Shown piece by piece: positions 15,550-24,359 of a stretch of 38,658 bases of DNA; position 1 is the stretch's first letter; each line of letters opens with the position of its first letter. The notes under the pieces are model-generated. The model was given only the letters and a program-made list of their open reading frames with translations, was not told the DNA's origin and did no database searches. Source of the stretch: Acidaminococcus intestini DSM 21505 (GTDB lineage Bacteria > Bacillota > Negativicutes > Acidaminococcales > Acidaminococcaceae); NCBI RefSeq assembly GCF_000425045.1, contig NZ_AULA01000028.1, positions 1-38,658 on the forward strand. Reading direction: 5' to 3'. The position numbers and the translations under genes are program-made.

Positions 15550-18500
15550 ATGACCAAGAAAATCGAAATCATGGATGGGAACCAGGCTGCGGCCTACATT
15601 TCCTACGCCTTCACAGAAGTGGCTGGGATCTACCCCATCACCCCGTCATCCCCGATGGCGGAACATGTCGATGAATGGGCGGCCAACGGTAAAAAGAACC
15701 TCTTCGGTCAGCCTGTCCACGTTGTTGAAATGCAGTCCGAAGGCGGTGCTTCCGGTACTGTTCACGGTTCCCTGCAGTCCGGCGCCCTGACGACAACCTA
15801 CACGGCTTCCCAGGGGCTGCTCCTCATGATCCCGAACATGTATAAGATTGCCGGCGAAATGCTCCCTGGCGTCTTCCACGTATCGGCCCGTACCTTGAGT
15901 GCGCATGCTCTCTCCATCTTTGGAGACCACTCCGACGTCATGGCCGTACGCAATACGGGCTTTTCGATGCTGGCTTCAACGAGTCCGCAAGAAGTCATGG
16001 ACCTCGGTGCTGTAGCACATTTAGCAGCCATCCACTGCCGGATGCCTTTCCTGCACTTCTTCGATGGCTTCCGTACGAGTCACGAAATCCAAAAGATTGA
16101 CGCCCTCGATTACGAAGACCTGAGACCTTACGTTGATTACGATGCCATCAAGGCCTTTCGCAAAAACGCCCTCAATCCGGAACATCCAGCCACCCGCGGC
16201 TGCACCGTCAACCCGGATATCTTCTTCCAGTGCCGCGAAGCCTGCAATACGCGCTTTGCCGCCATTCCGGATGCTGTTGAGCACTACATGGATGTCATCA
16301 ACAAACTGACGGGACGTGATTACCGTATCTTTAATTACTATGGTGCTCCTGACGCGGAACGGGTCATTGTCATCATGGGTTCCGGTGCGGAAACGGCCAA
16401 GGAAACGGTTGATTTTCTCACGGCCAAAGGCGAAAAGGTCGGTCTCCTCGTTGTCCACCTCTATCGTCCCTTCGCAGCAGACCGCTTCCTTGCAGCCATG
16501 CCGAAAACGGTCAAGAAGATTGCTGTTTTGGACCGCACGAAAGAACCGGGCGCCATGGGCGAACCGCTCTACCAAGATGTCAGCAGCCTCTACAAGGCAA
16601 AAGGCGCCGATGTCACCATCGTCGGCGGCCGTTATGGTCTTTCTTCCAAAGACACGACGCCGGATCAGATGCTTGCCGTCTATAAGAATCTTGCCCTTGA
16701 CACACCAAAAAATGACTTCACCATTGGTATCGTCGATGATGTGACGAATACGAGCCTACCCAAGGCCGAGGCCATCCACACGGCACCGGAAGGTCAGATG
16801 AGCGCTGAATTCTGGGGCATGGGGTCTGACGGGACGGTCGGCGCCAATAAAAACTCCATCAAGATTATTGGCCACACGACGGACCTCTACTGCCAAGCCT
16901 ACTTCGTCTATGATTCCAAGAAATCGGGCGGTCTTACTCAGAGTCACCTGCGTTTTGGCAGGAACCCCATCCGCAGCCCGTACCTCATCCAGGCCGCAGA
17001 TTTTGTTGCCTGCCATACACCGAGCTACGTGACAAAATATGATATGGTGAAGAACCTCAAAGAAGGCGGCACATTCCTTCTTAACTGCGCCTGGAGCGAT
17101 GAAGACCTTGACCGGCACCTGCCTGCTTCCATGAAGCGCGCCCTTTATGCCAAAAAAGCCAAATTCTATACCATCAACGCAACGGCCATTGCTCGTTCCA
17201 TCGGCCTTGGCAACCGCACCAATACGATCCTTCAAGCTGCTTTCTTTAAGCTCCTTGGCATCATTCCTGTGGAAGAAGCCGTCAAGGCCATGAAGGAAGC
17301 CATCTATAAGACCTACTTTATCAAGAAGGGTCAGGCTGTTGTCGATAAGAACTATGCCTCCATCGATCACGGCATCAACGAGCTCCACAGCGTCACTATT
17401 CCCGAAAACTGGAAAGATGCTCAGGATGCTCCCAAGCAAGACAAAGCCCCAGCCTTTATCAAGGAAGTCGTCAACGTCATGAACCGTCAGGAAGGTGAAG
17501 TCCTCCCCGTTTCGACCATGACCAAGTACGGGCTCGAAGATGGGACCTGGCCTGCTGGCACGACGAAGTACGAAAAACGCGGAGCTGCCGTGGAAGTACC
17601 TGAATGGCAGACAGCAAACTGCATCCAGTGCAACCAGTGCGCCCTCGTCTGCCCGCACGCAGCCATTCGTCCGATCCTCGTTGATGCAAAGGAACTGGCC
17701 GCTGCTCCTGCCGGTTTTGCAACGAAGAAAGCCATCGGTCCAGCCCTTGCTGCCTACGAATATCGCATGCAGGTCTCTCCGCTTGACTGCACGGGCTGCG
17801 GGAGCTGCGTCAATGTCTGCCCAGCCAAGGAAAAAGCTCTCGTCATGAAGCCGCTTGAAACCCAGTTGCCTCAGGCTCCGCTGTGGGATTATGCCGTCGA
17901 TACCGTTTCCATCAAGAAAGATGCCGTCAGCGATAAATCCATCAAGGCTTCCCAATTTGCCAAACCTTATTTCGAATTCTCCGGGGCCTGCGCTGGCTGC
18001 GGCGAAACGCCGTACATCAAGCTTGTAACCCAGCTGTTTGGTGACCACATGTACATCACGAACGCTTCGGGCTGTTCTTCTGCTTACGGCGGCTCCACGC
18101 CTAGCTCCCCATACTGCACGGATAAGAGAGGATTTGGACCAAGCTGGGCCATGTCCCTTTTCGAAGACAACGCCGAATATGCTTATGGCTATCTCCTCGG
18201 CCAGGATTCCATCCGCAACGAACTGAAAGATGCCGTCAAGGCACTCCTTGATAAGGGTGTTGCCACAAAAGCCTGCGAAGCCTACCTTAAGGATGCGGAC
18301 AGCAAGGAACGGTCCCGCAAGGTCAGCGACGATCTTCTCGCTGCACTTGAAGGCGTCACCGAACCGGAAGCGGTCATGATCCGCGAAAACAAGGAATTTG
18401 TCGCTAAAAAGAGCGTCTGGGCCTTTGGCGGTGACGGCTGGGCCTACGATATCGGTTACGGCGGCTTGGACCACGTCCTTGCTTCCGGCAAAGACATCAA

Positions 18501-19056
18501 CATTCTTGTCCTTGATACGGAAGTCTACTCCAACACGGGCGGTCAGTCCTCCAAGGCAACCGGTGCCGGTGCGGTCGCTAAATTCTCTGCCGGTGGTAAA
18601 CCGACAGCGAAGAAGGACCTGGGCATGATGGCCATGAGCTATGGCTACGTTTATGTTGCCCAAGTGGCCATGGGCGCCGACCCGAACCAGACCCTCAAAG
18701 CCATCCGCGAAGCTGAAGCCTATAACGGTCCTTCCATCGTCATCTGCTACTGCCCTTGCATCGAGCATGGCATGAAGTGCGGCATGGGGCTCAGCCAAGC
18801 CGAAGAAAAGAAAGCCGTCGAAGCTGGTTACTGGCAGCTCTACCGCTACAATCCGGAAAAAGTCGGAACGGAAGAAAATGCCTTCACCCTCGATTCGAAA
18901 GCACCAAAAGGCGATTTCCGGGCCTTCCTCATGGGCCAGAACCGCTATGCTTCCCTAAAACTCGCCTTCCCGGATAAAGCAGAAGCCTTCTATGAAAAAG
19001 CTGAAGCTGATGCCAAGAAACGTCTTGCCCGCTACGAAATCCTTGCGGGCCGCTAA
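15550..19056 (+). CDS. nifJ: Pyruvate:ferredoxin (flavodoxin) oxidoreductase, single chain
   Basis: The 1168-residue protein oxidises pyruvate and CoA to acetyl-CoA and CO2 with reduction of ferredoxin. Domains follow the homodimeric PFOR order: an N-terminal domain with YPITPSSPMAEHVDEWA, the middle CoA/transketolase-C-like part, and a ferredoxin domain with CIQCNQCALVCP (C691-C701) and CTGCGSCVNVCP (C747-C757). The thiamine-diphosphate domain has the proximal-cluster motif ACAGCGE (C814, C817) and GDGWAYDIG near residue 962. ATG 15550 is preceded by AAGGGAGG at good spacing. An upstream in-frame ATG at 15520 would place that site inside the gene. It heads a plus-strand block with abfD and nfnAB. 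Confidence 0.96.
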   Translation: MTKKIEIMDGNQAAAYISYAFTEVAGIYPITPSSPMAEHVDEWAANGKKNLFGQPVHVVEMQSEGGASGTVHGSLQSGALTTTYTASQGLLLMIPNMYKIAGEMLPGVFHVSARTLSAHALSIFGDHSDVMAVRNTGFSMLASTSPQEVMDLGAVAHLAAIHCRMPFLHFFDGFRTSHEIQKIDALDYEDLRPYVDYDAIKAFRKNALNPEHPATRGCTVNPDIFFQCREACNTRFAAIPDAVEHYMDVINKLTGRDYRIFNYYGAPDAERVIVIMGSGAETAKETVDFLTAKGEKVGLLVVHLYRPFAADRFLAAMPKTVKKIAVLDRTKEPGAMGEPLYQDVSSLYKAKGADVTIVGGRYGLSSKDTTPDQMLAVYKNLALDTPKNDFTIGIVDDVTNTSLPKAEAIHTAPEGQMSAEFWGMGSDGTVGANKNSIKIIGHTTDLYCQAYFVYDSKKSGGLTQSHLRFGRNPIRSPYLIQAADFVACHTPSYVTKYDMVKNLKEGGTFLLNCAWSDEDLDRHLPASMKRALYAKKAKFYTINATAIARSIGLGNRTNTILQAAFFKLLGIIPVEEAVKAMKEAIYKTYFIKKGQAVVDKNYASIDHGINELHSVTIPENWKDAQDAPKQDKAPAFIKEVVNVMNRQEGEVLPVSTMTKYGLEDGTWPAGTTKYEKRGAAVEVPEWQTANCIQCNQCALVCPHAAIRPILVDAKELAAAPAGFATKKAIGPALAAYEYRMQVSPLDCTGCGSCVNVCPAKEKALVMKPLETQLPQAPLWDYAVDTVSIKKDAVSDKSIKASQFAKPYFEFSGACAGCGETPYIKLVTQLFGDHMYITNASGCSSAYGGSTPSSPYCTDKRGFGPSWAMSLFEDNAEYAYGYLLGQDSIRNELKDAVKALLDKGVATKACEAYLKDADSKERSRKVSDDLLAALEGVTEPEAVMIRENKEFVAKKSVWAFGGDGWAYDIGYGGLDHVLASGKDINILVLDTEVYSNTGGQSSKATGAGAVAKFSAGGKPTAKKDLGMMAMSYGYVYVAQVAMGADPNQTLKAIREAEAYNGPSIVICYCPCIEHGMKCGMGLSQAEEKKAVEAGYWQLYRYNPEKVGTEENAFTLDSKAPKGDFRAFLMGQNRYASLKLAFPDKAEAFYEKAEADAKKRLARYEILAGR

Positions 19057-19082
19057 CAAGCCGATTCCATAACTTTCTTATA

Positions 19083-19117
19083 GGCCTGCCACCTCCTTGG
19101 CGGCGGGCCCCCTTTTC
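19083..19117 (+). terminator. GC-rich hairpin with T-run between PFOR and abfD
   Basis: GGCCTGCC at 19083 pairs with GGCGGGCC at 19102 (one G-U pair) and is followed by CCCCTTTT. It could end part of the PFOR transcripts, or reduce read-through into abfD, whose ribosome site follows directly. Confidence 0.5.
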
Positions 19118-19137
19118 CTAAAGGAGGAAAACCCATC

Positions 19138-20622
19138 ATGACACTCATGACTGCCAGTGAATACATTGAAAGCCTACGCAAACTGAAGACTCGAGTCTAT
19201 ATGTTTGGGGAAAAAATCGACAACTGGGTCGACCATCCCATCATTCGTCCGTCCATCAACTGCGTTGCCATGACCTATGCCCTGGCCCAGGATCCAAAAT
19301 ATAAGGACCTCATGACAGCAACGAGCAACCTGACGGGCCACACCATCAACCGTTTCACCCATCTGCACCAGTCCCCGGAAGACCTCATCAAGAAAGTCAA
19401 GATGCAGCGACTTCTCGGTCAGAAAACAGCCAGCTGCTTCCAGCGCTGCGTCGGTATGGACTCCTTCAACGCCGTATACTCCACGACCTATGAAATCGAC
19501 GAAAAATATGGCACCCATTACCACGAAAACTTCAAGAAGTTCCTCATCTACGTCCAGGATAATGACCTGACCGTAGACGGCGCCATGACGGATCCTAAAG
19601 GGGACCGCTCCAAGGCGCCTCATGAACAAAAAGACCCGGACGTCTTCGTCCATGTCGTGGAACGCCGTCCTGACGGCATTGTCGTCTGCGGCGCCAAGGT
19701 TCACCAGACAGGTTCCATCAACTCCCATTGGCACATCTTCATGCCCACCATCTCCATGAAGGAAGCCGATAAGGATTGGGCCGTCAGCTTTGCCTGCCCG
19801 ACCGACGCCGAAGGCCTCTACATGGTCTATGGCCGTCAGTCCTGCGATACCCGCAAGATGGAAGACGGCGCCAACATCGATCTTGGAAACGCAAAATTTG
19901 GCGGTCAGGAAGCCCTGGTCGTCCTCGATCACGTCTTCATCCCTAATGACATGATCTTCCTCAATGGCGAAACAGAATTTGCCGGCATGATGGTTGAACG
20001 CTTTGCTGGCTACCACCGTCAGTCCTACGGTGGCTGCAAAGTCGGTGTCGGCGACGTCCTCATCGGTGCCGCTGCCCTTGCCGCTGAATATAACGGCGTT
20101 GAAAAGGCAAGCCATATCAAGGATAAACTCATTGAAATGACCCACCTCAACGAAACGCTCTTTAGCTGTGGTCTTGCCTGCTCCTGCGAAGGCTGCGCCA
20201 CGAAGGCCGGGAACTACCAGATTGACCTGCTGCTTGCCAACGTCTGCAAGCAGAACGTCACCCGTTTCCCCTATGAAATCGTCCGTCTTGCCGAAGATAT
20301 CGCCGGCGGTGTCATGGTCACCATGCCAAGCGAAAAGGACTTCAAGTCCGATATGGTTGTCGGCAAAAATGGGGAAACCATTGGAGAAATCTGCAAGAAG
20401 TTCTTTGTTGGCCGCGATGACATCCCAACGGAAAAACGGCAGCGCATCATGCGCTTCATCGAAAACATGTGTCTTGGCAGCGCCGCCGTAGGCTACCGCA
20501 CGGAATCTCTCCACGGTGCCGGCTCTCCGCAGGCCCAGCGCATCATGATTGCGCGCCAGGGAAACATCGCCCAGAAGAAGGAATTTGCTAAAATCATTGC
20601 GGGAATCGTCGATAAGGATTAA
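19138..20622 (+). CDS. abfD: 4-hydroxybutyryl-CoA dehydratase / vinylacetyl-CoA delta-isomerase
   Basis: The 494-residue protein is very close over its whole length to AbfD of Clostridium aminobutyricum as I recall it. The [4Fe-4S] ligands line up: C100 and C104 in ASCFQRC, H293 and C300 in YHRQSYGGC. The acyl-CoA-dehydrogenase-like FAD fold is also expected. It dehydrates 4-hydroxybutyryl-CoA to crotonyl-CoA by a ketyl-radical mechanism, feeding butyrate formation. The start MTLMTASEYIESLRK aligns with the known N-terminus and AAAGGAGG precedes it. The CoA-transferase and 4-hydroxybutyrate dehydrogenase that normally accompany it are not in the window. Confidence 0.96.
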   Translation: MTLMTASEYIESLRKLKTRVYMFGEKIDNWVDHPIIRPSINCVAMTYALAQDPKYKDLMTATSNLTGHTINRFTHLHQSPEDLIKKVKMQRLLGQKTASCFQRCVGMDSFNAVYSTTYEIDEKYGTHYHENFKKFLIYVQDNDLTVDGAMTDPKGDRSKAPHEQKDPDVFVHVVERRPDGIVVCGAKVHQTGSINSHWHIFMPTISMKEADKDWAVSFACPTDAEGLYMVYGRQSCDTRKMEDGANIDLGNAKFGGQEALVVLDHVFIPNDMIFLNGETEFAGMMVERFAGYHRQSYGGCKVGVGDVLIGAAALAAEYNGVEKASHIKDKLIEMTHLNETLFSCGLACSCEGCATKAGNYQIDLLLANVCKQNVTRFPYEIVRLAEDIAGGVMVTMPSEKDFKSDMVVGKNGETIGEICKKFFVGRDDIPTEKRQRIMRFIENMCLGSAAVGYRTESLHGAGSPQAQRIMIARQGNIAQKKEFAKIIAGIVDKD

Positions 20623-20690
20623 AATAGTAAAATAAGCGTCGTGATACGTTTTAAATCCATCTTTAAAGCGTGACATGATCCTGCGCAAAT

Positions 20691-20733
20691 AAGGCAGACC
20701 CGCGCCTACGCCTTTGTAGGTTGGGCCTGCCTT
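20691..20733 (+). other. Intercistronic hairpin between abfD and nfnA
   Basis: AAGGCAG and CCTAC pair with GTAGG and CTGCCTT, giving a long interrupted stem in the 147-bp gap. No T-run follows, so it looks more like an mRNA-processing or stabilising structure, or an attenuator, than a simple terminator. The nfnA ribosome site follows 26 bp later. Confidence 0.5.
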
Positions 20734-20769
20734 CCCGTTGCAGGCTGTACAGTCACAAAAGGAGAGATC

Positions 20770-21627
20770 ATGCCTAAGAAGTTTGAAATCATCCACAAAA
20801 GGGTGCTGAACCCTGAAATGAGCTCGATTTCGGTCTATGCTCCCTGGATTGCTGCCAAAGCAAAACCGGGCCAATTCATCATTCTCCGTTCGAACGAAGA
20901 AGCAGAACGGATTCCTCTCACCATTTCCAGCCATGACGACGGACTCATTACGGTCATCTTCCAAAAAGCCGGTGCTGGCACGATGGAACTGGATCTTTTG
21001 AATGAAGGCGACTGTCTGGCCGATATGGCAGGTCCCCTTGGCAAACCGACCCCTGTTGAGGGCTATGGCCGTGTTGCCGTGTTAGGCGGCGGTCTTGGCT
21101 GCGCCATTGCCCTGCCGGTTGCCCGCGGTCTTCATGAGGCTGGCAACCAAGTTGATCTCATTGCTGGATTCAGAAATGAAGAACGTGTCATTCTCCAAGA
21201 TGAAATGAAAGCAGCCTGTACCGATCTTCATACCTGTACCGATGATGGTTCCTTCGGCTACCATGGCTTTGTCACCAATAAGCTCGAAGAACTCATCAAA
21301 AGCGGCGTCAAGTTCAATCAGATCTTTGCCATTGGGCCCCTTCCCATGATGAAGTTTGCGACCCTCATGGCCAAGAAGTATGACATTCCCTGCATGATCA
21401 GCATGTGCCCCCTCATGATTGACGGAACGGGTATGTGCGGTTGCTGCCGCGTCACTGTTGGCGGTGAAACGAAGTTTGCCTGCGTCGATGGACCGGACTT
21501 TGACGGCTATCTGGTTGATTTTGATGAAGCCATCGAACGCAACCGCACCTACCAGGCCTTCGAAACGGAGCGTCGCGAGGAAGAAGCAGAACACATCTGC
21601 AATCTCACAGGGGAGGTCCGCAAATGA
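20770..21627 (+). CDS. nfnA: NADH-dependent reduced ferredoxin:NADP+ oxidoreductase, subunit A
   Basis: The 285-residue protein is ferredoxin-NADP-reductase-like: a FAD-binding barrel (IILRSNEEAERIPLTISS), then a nucleotide-binding domain with AVLGGGLGCAIALPVARGL, and a C-terminal [2Fe-2S] motif (GTGMCGCCRV ... FACVDGPDF). This matches NfnA, the NADH-side subunit of the bifurcating transhydrogenase, which couples NADH and reduced ferredoxin to reduction of two NADP+. The same fold occurs in SudB and HydG-like subunits, but the adjacent nfnB settles the call. The stop overlaps the nfnB start by 4 bp. AAAGGAGA lies just before ATG. Confidence 0.93.
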   Translation: MPKKFEIIHKRVLNPEMSSISVYAPWIAAKAKPGQFIILRSNEEAERIPLTISSHDDGLITVIFQKAGAGTMELDLLNEGDCLADMAGPLGKPTPVEGYGRVAVLGGGLGCAIALPVARGLHEAGNQVDLIAGFRNEERVILQDEMKAACTDLHTCTDDGSFGYHGFVTNKLEELIKSGVKFNQIFAIGPLPMMKFATLMAKKYDIPCMISMCPLMIDGTGMCGCCRVTVGGETKFACVDGPDFDGYLVDFDEAIERNRTYQAFETERREEEAEHICNLTGEVRK

Positions 21628-23015
21628 GTATCAACATGCAAGCTGAAAAGACGCCCATGCCGACCCAGGCACCGGACGTGAGAAACCATAATTTCAAGGA
21701 AGTAGCCCTGGGCTATACGGAAGAACAAGCCATCAACGAAGCAAAGCGCTGCCTGCAGTGCAAGAAGCCGTTGTGTGTCACGGGCTGTCCTGTCGGGATT
21801 CCTATCCCCCAGTTCATTGCCAAAGTCGCTGAAGGCGATTTCCGCGGTGCCTTTGACATCATCTCTTCGGCTAACGCCCTGCCCCGCATCTCGGGCCGCG
21901 TCTGCCCTCAGGAAACACAGTGCGAAGGCAAATGCGTCCGCGGCATCAAGAATGAACCGGTTGCCATCGGTCGCCTGGAACGTTTCGTTGCTGACTGGGC
22001 CGCTGAACATGCAGCCGATATCATCTGTGTGGATCCCCAAAATGGTCATAAAGCCGCGGTCATCGGCTCCGGCCCGGCGGGTCTTACCTGCGCCGGTGAA
22101 CTTGCCCGCAAAGGATTTGACGTAACTGTCTTTGAAGCGTTCCACGTAGCGGGCGGTGTATTGAGCTACGGCATTCCTGAATTCCGTCTGCCAAAATCCA
22201 TTGTGGCTTCCCAGGTTGAAAAACTGAAGGAACTGGGCGTCAAATTTGATACGGACATGGTCATCGGCAAAGTTCTCACCATTACGGAACTCATGAAGGA
22301 ACATGGCTATGAAGCTGTCTTCATTGCTTCCGGTGCCGGCCTGCCCCAGTTTATGCATATTCCCGGTGAAGGCCATGTGGGCGTCTATTCCGCCAACGAA
22401 TACCTCACCCGTATCAACCTCATGAAGGCCTATGATGAAAAGAGCAGCACACCGGTCTTAAAAAGTAAGTCCGCAGCGATTGTCGGCGGCGGCAACGTGG
22501 CTATGGACGCGGCTCGCTGCGCCAAACGTCTGGGGGCCGATGTCCACATCGTTTATCGCCGCGGTGAAGCTGAACTGCCAGCACGACTCGAAGAAATCCA
22601 TCACGCCAAGGAAGAAGGAATCCACTTCAACTTCCTTACAAGCCCAGTTGAAATCCGCGCCGATGAAAAAGGCCGCGTTTCTTCCCTTGTCTGCCAGAAG
22701 ATGGAACTGGGTGAACCGGATGCTTCGGGGCGCCGCCGTCCTGTACCCATCAAGGGCAGCGAATTTGAACTGCCGGTTGATATGGTCATCATGGCTATTG
22801 GGACGCGTCCCAACCCCATGAGCTATGACGATACACCGAATCTTGACCGCACGAAGAAAGGTACCGTTGCTGCAAGCGATGACACCTGTGCTACGTCTGT
22901 TCCCGGCGTTTACGCTGGCGGTGATGCCGCAACCGGCGCCGCTACAGTCATCCTTGCCATGGGTGCCGGAAAGAAAGCCGCAGCCGCCATGGCAGACTAC
23001 ATGCTAAAAAAATAA
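21624..23015 (+). CDS. nfnB: NADH-dependent reduced ferredoxin:NADP+ oxidoreductase, subunit B
   Basis: The 463-residue protein is related to the small subunit of glutamate synthase. Its N-terminal part has Cys clusters for two [4Fe-4S] centres (CLQCKKPLCVTGCPVGIPI and CPQETQCEGKCVRG). It is followed by a FAD site (IGSGPAGLTCAGELARKG) and an NADPH site (IVGGGNVAMDAARCAKRLG). It carries the bifurcating FAD in NfnB and, with NfnA, balances NADH, NADPH and ferredoxin. On its own it could be named a glutamate synthase beta chain; the partner subunit and no gltA nearby argue for Nfn. A terminator follows 22 bp after the stop. Confidence 0.94.
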   Translation: MSINMQAEKTPMPTQAPDVRNHNFKEVALGYTEEQAINEAKRCLQCKKPLCVTGCPVGIPIPQFIAKVAEGDFRGAFDIISSANALPRISGRVCPQETQCEGKCVRGIKNEPVAIGRLERFVADWAAEHAADIICVDPQNGHKAAVIGSGPAGLTCAGELARKGFDVTVFEAFHVAGGVLSYGIPEFRLPKSIVASQVEKLKELGVKFDTDMVIGKVLTITELMKEHGYEAVFIASGAGLPQFMHIPGEGHVGVYSANEYLTRINLMKAYDEKSSTPVLKSKSAAIVGGGNVAMDAARCAKRLGADVHIVYRRGEAELPARLEEIHHAKEEGIHFNFLTSPVEIRADEKGRVSSLVCQKMELGEPDASGRRRPVPIKGSEFELPVDMVIMAIGTRPNPMSYDDTPNLDRTKKGTVAASDDTCATSVPGVYAGGDAATGAATVILAMGAGKKAAAAMADYMLKK

Positions 23016-23036
23016 GCATCATCAACGCAACCGTTA

Positions 23037-23069
23037 ACAGCTGCAGATAGTACTCTGCAGCTGTTTTTC
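23037..23069 (+). terminator. Terminator of the PFOR/abfD/nfnAB block
   Basis: ACAGCTGCAGA pairs with TCTGCAGCTGT around a short loop and is followed by TTTTTCTTC on the plus strand. Confidence 0.88.
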
Positions 23070-23076
23070 TTCATTC

Positions 23077-23110
23077 AAAAAGGAGGCCCCCTCAGGGAGT
23101 CTCCTTTTTC
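23077..23110 (-). terminator. Terminator of the EIIC-like gene
   Basis: On the minus strand AAAAAGGAGACTCCC and GGGGGCCTCCTTTTT form a hairpin ending in a T5 run, 26 bp after the stop codon at 23136. It faces the nfnB terminator, so the two convergent units are separated. Confidence 0.8.
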
Positions 23111-23135
23111 CTTTATGGAAGGGAGCACCATAAGC

Positions 23136-24224
23136 TCAAAGTTTCATATCCCCGTTTTTGACCCAGCCCAGGCGGCAGCAGCCTTGATTGATGATGGGAG
23201 ATAGGATGGCTGGCAGGACAAAGGAAATAAAAAGAAGACCCAGCCAGTCAAAGGACGTAATCGCCGCTTTGGTCCCCGCTGCCATATCAGAGATCCATCC
23301 TGTAAATACACCAATCTGTCCTACAAGACCACAGGTCCCCATGCCAGAAGAAACGGCCGCTCCATCCATTCGCAGCTTAAAGACACAGGTTGCCAGCGGT
23401 CCCGTTATGGCAGAAGCAAAGATGGGCCCAATCCAGATGCGCGGGTTCCTAACGATGTTGGGCATCTGCAGCATGGATGTGCCAAGACCTTGAGACAGCA
23501 GGCCGCCCACTCCATTTTCCCGGTAGGACTGGACGGCAAAGCCAATCATCTGAGCCGAGCAGCCTGCTACAGCAGCGCCGCCGGCAAGACCGGTGAGGCC
23601 CAAGGCCGCACAGATGGCAGCCGATGAAATCGGAAGGGTAAGGGCAATGCCAACAAAAACGGAAACAAGGATGCCCATAAGAAAGGGCTGCAATTCCGTA
23701 GCCCACATGATGACAGTCCCTGTCTGCATCGCAAGTTTCCCTAAGGGCGGCGCACATAAAGCTGCGAGCGTGGCACCGACACCGATGGTCACAAGGGGCG
23801 TTACAAGGATATCGACTTTTGTTTCCCCAGCGGCCAGTTTCCCGATTTCACTTGTGGCTATGGCGACAAAAAGCACCGCCAAAGGCCCACCAGCGCCGCC
23901 CAGTGCATTGGTTGCAAACCCTACGGTGAGAAGCGAATAAAGGACCAAGGGCGGACAATGCAGCGCGCGGCCAATGGCAACTGCCATGGCAGGTCCGCTC
24001 ATGGCCATAGCAAGGCCGCCAACCGTATACTTGATGCCGCCTACGGTCGCAACGACAATCTTTAAGGCACGGATATCAAAAAGAAGGCCCATGGCATTGA
24101 TGATGGTCCCTATGAGCAAGGAACAAAAAAGACCTTGTGCCATGGCCCCCATGGCATCAATGAGATATCGTTTGGTTGAAATTTCTACGTCCTTCTTTTT
24201 TAAAAATGCCTGAATCGCTTCCAT
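23136..24224 (-). CDS. PTS EIIC-like (PF13303-type) multi-pass membrane protein
   Basis: The 362-residue protein has about nine or ten hydrophobic, glycine- and alanine-rich segments and starts MEAIQAFLKKKDVEIS, a common beginning in the PTS_EIIC_2 family. It has no EIIA or EIIB domain, and no PTS partner genes are near, so phosphotransfer cannot be assumed. It may be a plain permease or a regulator. GGAGG lies seven bases before ATG 24224; an upstream GTG/ATG frame extension lacks a ribosome site. It is a single-gene unit with a clear promoter, an operator-like palindrome and a terminator. Confidence 0.75.
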   Translation of the reverse strand: MEAIQAFLKKKDVEISTKRYLIDAMGAMAQGLFCSLLIGTIINAMGLLFDIRALKIVVATVGGIKYTVGGLAMAMSGPAMAVAIGRALHCPPLVLYSLLTVGFATNALGGAGGPLAVLFVAIATSEIGKLAAGETKVDILVTPLVTIGVGATLAALCAPPLGKLAMQTGTVIMWATELQPFLMGILVSVFVGIALTLPISSAAICAALGLTGLAGGAAVAGCSAQMIGFAVQSYRENGVGGLLSQGLGTSMLQMPNIVRNPRIWIGPIFASAITGPLATCVFKLRMDGAAVSSGMGTCGLVGQIGVFTGWISDMAAGTKAAITSFDWLGLLFISFVLPAILSPIINQGCCRLGWVKNGDMKL

Positions 24225-24261
24225 TTGTTTTCCTCCCTGATGCTCGTGCTCTCTTTCGCAT

Positions 24262-24273
24262 CTTGTATACAAG
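24262..24273. promoter_or_regulatory. GntR-type operator palindrome CTTGTATACAAG
   Basis: This perfect 12-bp palindrome lies 15 bp downstream of the -10 box of the EIIC-like gene, around the first transcribed bases. The TTGTATACAA core is common among GntR/FCD-family sites. A protein bound here would block transcription. No GntR gene is in the window. Confidence 0.5.
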
Positions 24274-24287
24274 ATATATCAAGAAAA

Positions 24288-24316
24288 AGGATACGCTCTG
24301 GAAAATATCCTGTCAA
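24288..24316 (-). promoter_or_regulatory. Sigma-70-type promoter of the EIIC-like gene
   Basis: The minus strand has TTGACA (-35, complement of 24311-24316), a 17-bp spacer and TATCCT (-10, complement of 24288-24293). The -35 box is a perfect consensus match. It is correctly placed 64 bp before ATG 24224. Confidence 0.65.
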
Positions 24317-24359
24317 CTTATATGACAAGACAATTATGATTTCAAAAAAAACACCCTTT

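Noticed and set aside
16756-18798. A 680-residue open frame on the minus strand
   Set aside because: It is fully antisense to PFOR, whose motifs and ribosome site are unambiguous. The translation shows no family features; it is a by-product of GC-biased third positions.
19174-20964. A 596-residue open frame on the minus strand
   Set aside because: It lies antisense to abfD and the start of nfnA, with no motif, start context or separate promoter.
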